The notes beneath the pieces are model-generated. The model saw nothing but the letters and a program-made list of their open reading frames with translations, searched no databases and was not told the origin of the DNA. 64,000 nt of DNA, from positions 76,438,001-76,502,000 of the forward strand of contig JAFFJZ010000001.1 in the NCBI GenBank assembly GCA_018340375.1, given 5' to 3'. The position numbers and the translations under genes are program-made. This DNA is from Gonatopus flavifemur (taxonomy: Eukaryota > Arthropoda > Insecta > Hymenoptera > Dryinidae). Within the stretch, counting starts at the first letter, position 1. Each line of letters starts with the position of its first letter. Positions 12,001-21,000 of the stretch are shown here, piece by piece.

Positions 12001-15000
12001 CTCTTTTGATACGGGAAATTATTGCATTTTGACTGCAGAATGACGTATGTGAAGTTTTCTCAGCAAATTCTGAAATACCTGGTATATAACTATATATATT
12101 ATATGGTTATCGAAGTTTATATGAGTATAGTAGAATTTCACACAGCAATATATATGTATATATATACGGAGCTATACTTGAAATTCAAAGGAATTATATT
12201 ATTATATATTCAAAGTTATCAACCACCCGCGTTTCAGTAGTATATTTTAAAGAGGGAGCTGAAAAACTTTTTGTCTTCATCACTTTTCAATCTGAAGTTT
12301 AGTTTTGAAATTACAAACACAACAAGTTCATCATTCAGGTGGTGAGTCCATCGACTACTCCAATGATCGATGAGTATGCTCATATAGCTTTAAAATGATT
12401 GATTTTGTAACTGAGCTTTGTAACTAAGCTCTGAACCAAAAAATAGTAGAAGAAAAAGTTGATCAGTGTTCTTTCAAAGATCTGCTTACGGTTAATTCTT
12501 ATTTATAACGGCGTATACATATCATCAAGTATATATGGTAGCCTTACATGAAATTCAACATAACTCGCATAAACTTCAATAACTATATATAGTGGATATA
12601 TAATAGGTTTTTCACTAGAGTGCCTTTTTTGGGAATACTATATATCATGTTGTTTATGTATCTCAGTTAGTTACATTGAATCTGATCACTAATTGAACAA
12701 ATATATTACGTGTATTTACGATAAAATTTGTCAATCCACCACCCGATCAAGGTTAGCAAACATTAACCCATTTGTTTAGACTTCTAGGTGTTGTGCAAGC
12801 ACATGCAGATGTGTGCAATTGTGAATTTCACTTCTCCCTTCTGTTTAGCTTTCGTTCGGTTGTTTTATCGTTACCTGTAGCATCGCCGTCGCCCAAGGTT
12901 CCACCAAGACTAGCGGATGCGGCAGGACCTTTATCCGCCCCAGCGTTGGCCCATAATCCTCCTCCGTTCGCTCCACCACCTAAACCAGCTCCTGCTTGCC
13001 AAGGACCAAACCTCACTGAAACTCCACCATTACCGAACTGTAGAAACGGATGCTGTAAAAAACAAAGAACACACGTTTTCAAACATTTTTTTACACCTGT
13101 TCTACTCGTTACTACGTTCTTTTCTTTCACTTGCCCAAACAGACACAAAGATATCTTTTAGAATTCTCAAAGATATCTTCCAAAAGTACAAGAAGTATTG
13201 AAGAATTTTCTGAAAGATATCTTTTCGTGTTCGAAAAGATGTCTTATGCAACATGAATAGATTTCTAAAAGATCTCTCGGAAGACTTCTCAAATATATCT
13301 TTAAGAAGAAATTAAAAAATCTAAAAGATTTCTTAAAGATGTCTTGAAAAATTCATAAAAATGTCTTGAGAGAAGCTTGAATTTATTCACAGAAAAATTC
13401 TAAAGTCTTTTTTCTCCTTCTTCTCCCTGTTTGTCTTTATCGCTCTCGCACTCCTATGAAGTTTACTTTTTCTCAAACCTTGAGGTTGCAGGAATCGAAC
13501 CCGCGCATTCTACGATGTATTTACGCTCCGGTGACCTGAGCTATACGGCAGTTTAATTTTAATGCTTATAATTGTGAATATGACATAGTAAAATAGTGTC
13601 AGTGATGTACATTTTCAGAGTAAAAGTGATATTTTGAAAAAATTGTTATCATATAAACAAATGTCAGATAAGTTGGCCGTGGATACCACAGATTCTTTTT
13701 AAATTATTTCTATCTCATCGTTGTTTGAGAATAACTTATAATTATATATAAATGAGAATTTTTGTTGATTTCCTCGAAGGCTGTACATGAAATTGAGCGG
13801 AGAAAGTTCAGTAATTTGTGAAATATTTATATGTCGGAGATTCGTTAATTCCAGCGCGGGTATTAAAAGGTTACAAAATCGTACTATTTGCAGAATTTAA
13901 AATCTCTTGGTATGTATATAGATTTCTCAAGTTTTCGATTCGTGAACGAATTTATCACATCCTGCTGAAAATCTATCTTCTTAAACATATCTTGTTGAAG
14001 TCTTCAACAACTTATGAATCAAGACATCTTCTAGAAATCTTTTACAAGATGTCTTTCCAACACTTCTCAAAGATATCTTCAAGATATCTTCAAGATCTCT
14101 CAATTGAGTATTCTTTTAGATATCTTTAAGAACTGCGTGCTGTGTGGATGGTTGGGAGATACCCTGATTAACCCTTAGCTGCCACACTGGGGTCAATTAT
14201 GGTCCCAACTGTAAATGTAGACCGGAGCCAAACTATGCGTACATATGTCTTGGAAAAATTTTAGAGAATACTAAAACTATTCACATTTTTAGTCAAATAA
14301 TTTCCCTAAAGGAAAATTAATTTCGAATTTGTGAAAAAATTATGTGTGCTGCACACATGCATCGCTTCACTTATATTTTCGCTCCTAAATGAAATTATCA
14401 CTTCATCATGGAAAAGAATTACATGAAACATGAACAATCATGTCACGCTAGGGTGGAGTGAGGTGAAGAAACTCCAAATTGGCACCAGATTGCACGAAGA
14501 GTTCGAATTATTGAGTTTCCTGATGGTAATTCAAGATTGAATCATATTGGGGTCAGTCTGACCTCAGTGTGGCAGCTAAGGGTTGAATAATCTCATTCAT
14601 TCTCGATTGGGAGAATTTTCAAAGTTATATATAATTTGTATGTAATTCAATATAATCTATGTATGAGTTATATATAATTGAAACTGAGAGCAAAAATTGC
14701 GCCCCTCAGAAGACTTCGGTCTCAAGGTCAAATACCCTGTCAGTTCCCTCCTCTGATCAAGGTTGCACTTGGGTTCCGATCAAACCAACAGAATTCCAAT
14801 TGAAACCGATCGATACCCCGATTAGTTTTTAACCAAAATTCCCCATGTGAAAAAGTTTTCAATTTTCATATAAATCTGACATTTTTGCGATAAAATTGAT
14901 AAACCGAATATTTTAGTTATCAGATTACCGAAATTATAACTTCTGATCTTTGTAGGGGATAATGATGCAGTTTTAAAGGAGCTGAGAGTTTCCAAGTTGA

Positions 15001-18000
15001 ATCATTTCATCAATGCAAGGAAGCACACAGCAACTGATCGAAAAATTCTTCAAGAGATTAATAAAGAAGGAATGGACATGAAATTACTGGATGCGACAAC
15101 AGATCTGTGAAACTATCACTAAGACTTGATACCAATGGAAGCTAATATCCTCAATCCCTGAAAAAAAATTTGGGAATGATTTTTGAGACACCTGACACGT
15201 AGATTGTAGAATAGATTACATTAATATGCAATCAAGAAACTCATTTAACAGATAATATCCTAATGTTGCGGAGGCAAAGTTCGTGCATACAGAAAACGAA
15301 TTCATTGAACGTAAATTACGTGCATGCATTTTTTTCGTGTCTTTTTCGTCGATTCACATTGAAATGAACTCCTGGAAGAACCGGCTTCTCCTCTCAAATC
15401 ATCAAAACATTGTTTCAAAGAAAAAGAAAACCGAGTTGAGAATAATTCTTTTTGCTCAACGTTTGCGCTAATCGTGAAAGGAAATTACATCAACAACACG
15501 TTTGCGACAACATAAAGTCGTGGTCTAGTGGCATGGTCAGTAGCCTGAGTCTACACTCTACAAAGTAGAATCATCGATGACCATGAATTCCATTTGAAAA
15601 ATTCCTTCACTTTCTCTAATTTGCTGAACATCAGTTCGCTATGTTGCGTGAGATAGTATCTTTGATGAATTCGTAATCCTATCATTATTGTGCTGATTTT
15701 GTTGTGGTTCACGCGCGAGATGCGCAACAATTATTTTTTCTCTAGTTTTTTCTGTAAACGTTATCAAACGCTTCGATCTTGTCAGTTTTTCGGTACATCG
15801 GAATCGAGTAAAACAGTACAAATTTTCCATCGCGCCTCAACTGTACACTTGGAATTGATATCCTGACTGAAATTTCAACGGTGATTATACTTATGTTTTT
15901 GTCCTTGTTGATTCGCAAGCAACACCGAGAATTTCAATCGTCGATTAAAAGAATCGCCAAGAGACTTATTCTTGACTTTGTATATTATTATAATATTAAA
16001 TGATTTATTTTTTTCCATGATTATCTGTTACATATGACGACGGTTATTCAAGAAAAAACATAATGACCGTCTTCCAGCTGACGTTTTGTATGAGAAAATT
16101 TCACTCTCTACTTAAGGTAATCAAAGTTGTAGCTAATTAGAAAACTTGCTGCTGTTATGTTACACAATTGTTGCGATATGCTATTATCGAACGATGGAGA
16201 TGTGTGTTTTTACTTTTTTGGGTCAAAAAGAAACGCAATATTGGGACATTGAAGAATGTCATGGACGAAAAGTATGAGATTTGTGAGGATAAGTGGAAAC
16301 GATTAATAAGCCACATAGACAAAAAGATATCTTTCCGAAATCTAAAAGATGTCTTGCGACTTCGCAAGATGTCTTATAAACTGTTCTAAAAGATATCTAA
16401 AAGATGTCTTATGCGATAGTTTTAGACATCCAAAAGATGTCTTGAGTAAGACATCTTTCAGAACTCTTACTAGATATCTAGAAGATATCTTTTAGACTTC
16501 TTCAAGACGAGTTTTAGATGTGATGCAAATTTTTCTTAGGACCTCTTCCCTGATTGATAAAAAAACCCATTTATTCCTATTAAACGTGCAGAATTCGAAT
16601 TTGAATGTGAATTTATTACATTCAATAGGAATGAATAGGTTTTATTAACCACGGTTGAAGCACCCTTTCAGATGATCTGAAAATGTTTTGCGAATTATGT
16701 ATTCCATCCCTGTAACTTCCCCAAGACACAGATCTTTTAGGTGAAATTCACGTTCATTATACGTACATTTATGTTCAAGGAATGTTCGGACCATCCAATG
16801 TCCGGACGTTCAATGCACCTCCCCCGAATATTCTTTGGACCTTCGTGTTTTTTTGGAATTACAAACTATGACCGTAGAATTTTCTTGTACGCCTGTTCAA
16901 AATATCTCATTTAACCCACTGATTTCGATGCAGATTCTATTGGTTCAATAAAATTCTTTAAGCAGGAGTACTTGAACGAATGAAGTTTTCAATCCGTGCA
17001 ACATCAATTGTGGTCCGACGTGATCCAATTTGGTTGGTAGAAACAATGCACACTATGGGATTCGTTTATTTTGTTTTAAGTTTAATCGAAGAGTATAAAA
17101 ACATTCTCCACAAGTTTATTATTTCAAATTGAAATTTTTTTTGTTTGAAAGAAGTTTCATAGATAGAAACAAGTCTTGGCAAAAAATCAGAAAAGACAAA
17201 GAAATTTTTTCTCCGAAAGTATGTAAATATACTCAAACTTCTAAGTGTGTTTATAATTAACAAAGTATTAATCCAAATTCAAGCAAATGTGCGTTCGGGA
17301 TACGGTAATCAGTGAATAAGTTCAATACATGATGGAAGAAGCTGATTGCAACACTTCTGCTGAAAATATCAAGCAAAACCTGATAAAAACTTATGGATCC
17401 TATGAAAGATGCAAGACCCGCAAGGTTTCATAAGGTTTCATAATAAAAGTCGCCAATTATTTGATTTTATATCAAAATTGATATATTTTTTAATTCAGGC
17501 CTATACTCATTATCGGTATATCATTATATTATTCATATTGTGATTTTGATTTTCAAGATATCTAAAAGATGTTTTTTATTAAATCTTTGAAGACATCTTT
17601 GAAATAAAATCTATTAGACATCTTGAGGATAACTTCAAGAGACTTCTTAGAAATGTCTTCAGTGGGACATCTAAGAGAAGTCTATAAGTTGTCTTATAGA
17701 TGTCTTTAAGATTTGTATGTTTATTGGGAATTGTTATATTTCAATGCATACACGGAGAAGAATGATGTTTTAAATATTACTAGATTTTGTACTAAAGTAG
17801 TGCTGTAAGTGGAATAATATGATGTTTACAACTGAATGTAGTGAAAATTCATGCTTTATGATGTGAAGTTGCGTCTAATCGAAAGATTTTTCAAATCATT
17901 ATGCATGAACTTTTACTACCCAATAAACGCACACACGTTATTTCAACGTTGAAAGAACGTTAGACTGTCAAGCGGACGTCAGTCGTTGATTTCATAACGT

Positions 18001-21000
18001 TGATTTTTAGTTGAAATTTGACAGGGAAATAAACGAACAGGAATTACGTTCTGATGACGTGTAATTTAAACTAATATTCAAGAGTAACCATCCAACGACG
18101 TCCTCAAAAAACGTGTTTTGAACGGGTTTGAATCACGCGTTTAAAATGTGTTTGAACTTCAATTGAAGATAAATTCTGCTAAAAATATCGAACGAAACCG
18201 AACAATGGTTAGAATTTCAACAAAGAGCAAGATAGTAAATAGTGTGGCATACTTTCCAAATTTTGTCATACTCAGAAATACTATTGTTCTCGATATTGAA
18301 TGAAGAGTTTCCAAAATAATTTGTTGGATTCAATTCACGTTTCAGAACCATAATTAGGACACGTCAATACTTAACGTCTTTTAAACGATGTTCAAACCGT
18401 TGATATGACGTTATTTTACGGTTGAAAAACACGTGCTCTGCCGCGACATTTTTACGTCGAATTAACGCAAGAATATTACTAATTCACAACGTGTGGTTAT
18501 TGAGTGTTTTTGACGTTTTTAAAACGTGCGTGTGTTTATTGGGTACATTCAGTTTCAAATATCATATTATTCCACTCATAGCACTATTTTTTGTACAAAA
18601 CGTAGTAATATTTAAGGCTCCCTCTAGAGACCCGCTAACCTGTCTCTCACTTTTGAATTGAAGACACGTGAGATTTTTAAATTCTCGTAGATATAGTGAA
18701 TCCTTGAGGGGTTTCCTACAAACATGCGAAATTTCCCGTGTCTCGAATTTTTTGAGATCCAGACACGTGCAAATTTTTGCCTGATTCGAAGTTTTAACTG
18801 AATACAACTGAAACTGAGAATTTCGCGTGTCGGTAGAAAGTCCCTCAAGAATTTACTATATCTACGAGAATTCGAAAATTCGACGTGTCTCGAATTTTTA
18901 AATTGGAGACAGACTTGTGGCGTGTCTCTAGACACAGCCAATATTTAAAACATCTTTTTTTTCCGTGTAGGTCATTAGCAATTCTGACCAGGATCAAATC
19001 AATTTCTCCATATCACAATCAAATATTCCCAAAATATTCAATTCACTGAATTCCGAATTTTAAAGGCCATCGATTGAATATCAAGTAAATATGTGTAATG
19101 AGAATTTGCAATAAAAGTCCTAGTGAACACTTATAAGAGAACGAGCTCTTCAAGAGGTATTTTACAAGAGCTCTAGTGATGTTATCATACTGATATTCGA
19201 ATGGTATCTTTTCTCTGAGATCTCAGAAAATAATGCTCTCAGAGAGTTCGTTTGGATAACATTCTAACAATCTCTCATTTTCCTCAGAAATCGACGCATC
19301 TGATAACATTCTGATACCTTTATGTTAACCTTCTGAAAGGTCTATCTGACCTCTCACACATATTTGAGAGATCTTCAAGACTTCTTGATGATAAAATATT
19401 GTTCATTGGGGTGGTTTTTGGAAAAAAAAACGATTTCATTCTATTTGAAATCTTGAGATAGGTAACCAACACCTAAATCTTAAAAAATCTATACTTTCAA
19501 GTTCCATTTTAATTTAATATCCCTACTGCTGTAGTAGCGGTCGATCGGAGGTGATCCTAAGAGATAAAATTGCTGCAAGTGAAAGTCTTCCGTGTACATC
19601 ATCGAAACAGCAACATGAATTGTCAATCGACAGGATAAACTGAAAGATCATGTGATCCTTTCAATATATTTTATATTCATTTTTGACTCTATATTCCTCT
19701 CCTATCCAATGATTCAGAACTGATAAAAATTTCCTCTTCGAAACTTGATATGATTTGTAACAGAAAAACATGGTAAAATAACTGATTCATTTTTTTTATT
19801 TTGGTTTCCTAATTGTAAAAATCCTCAATTATTCTTGACTCTTCAGAGATTCATAAAAATACATTATACAATCATTCGCATGAGGGAATAGATAAACGTT
19901 AAGAGCTTTATACCATCAAAATTTAATGTTGTTGTAATAGCAATTTTATCTAACGTACATAGCTTTCTGCTTTCATATGGAATTGACTGGCGAGAATAGA
20001 TTTCTCTCAATTCAATGAATCTGGTTTGTATAAGAATTTTGGTACATTTTTCCCTCACCGATTTTTGGGTTTACGATTTTTTGATGACGCCTTGAAAGCA
20101 CCTAAGAAATATCTTAATCGATTTCTATTAAAGTCATCTCAAAATTTGTACTAAAGGGTATCGTTTGAAGAGTATACTGTGCGGATGTCACAATTTTCAA
20201 AATTGTCAGCAAAAATACTGTTCTTTTTTTTATATTAAAGAAAAATCCATTGAACGACTAATTTATTTCAGTCATTCAAAAACTACGAACACTCAAATTA
20301 AGGAAATTTACATTCTATAAATATAAAATGTCAATGAACTGTTGTGAAATTTACGACCACTCCAACGCGGGTTTGCATCGAAATGAGGATACTTTATTAA
20401 TCAGGAAACCACTTTTTTTATATATTAAATAGAGAACCGAATCGATCGATATCCTAAAATTTCATGGAAAACTTCAATGTCCGTTTTTATCAACATTCTT
20501 CTTTAATATCTAAACAAATTTGAACAAAGTTTGAAGATATTTTTCCACATGCCTTGTTGATCAAATTCCCCTTGATTTGATGCGATATTCGATGTCACAT
20601 TCGAAGAATATTCTACAAATTGTTCACTTTCCAAATATCAGTGAAACCTTCCTTATAAGTTCTCTATGAACGTGTTGTACTTCCTCCAACCTTTCTCTTG
20701 ATATACAAACGTATTCATTGATTACTCAACAACAGCGAGATATACATTTTCGCTCGACGTGAGTGATTTTTTCCCTCAAGAATGGAGCAATCTATGTATT
20801 TCAAAATCCATAGATCTCTCCTAGTACAAACTCCATCGACGTAATGATTCGATACGCAGAAAACATAGAATAAACTGTTTTCGAATAATTGTATTCTTTG
20901 AATTATGTTGTTAAAGTTTGAATCCTTTATAGAAACGAAACGAAAATTTTAACTGGTAAAATCTGATGAATCATCATCATTCATTTTCTCGAATTGATTC

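Larger units (their letters stand above)
17749..18969. mobile_element. TACACGGAGAA foldback element carrying two nested insertions
   Basis: The left end is TACACGGAGAAGAATGATGT and the right end is CATCTTTTTTTTCCGTGTA. The left arm (TAAATATTACTAGATTTTGT, GTGGAATAATATGATGTTT) matches sequence at 18545-18615 in inverted orientation. The arms are interrupted by separate elements at 17918-18544 and 18616-18939. Confidence 0.65.

Noticed and set aside
15518..15600. A functional tRNA gene
   Set aside because: Only an A-box-like word is present; no cloverleaf or clear B box forms.
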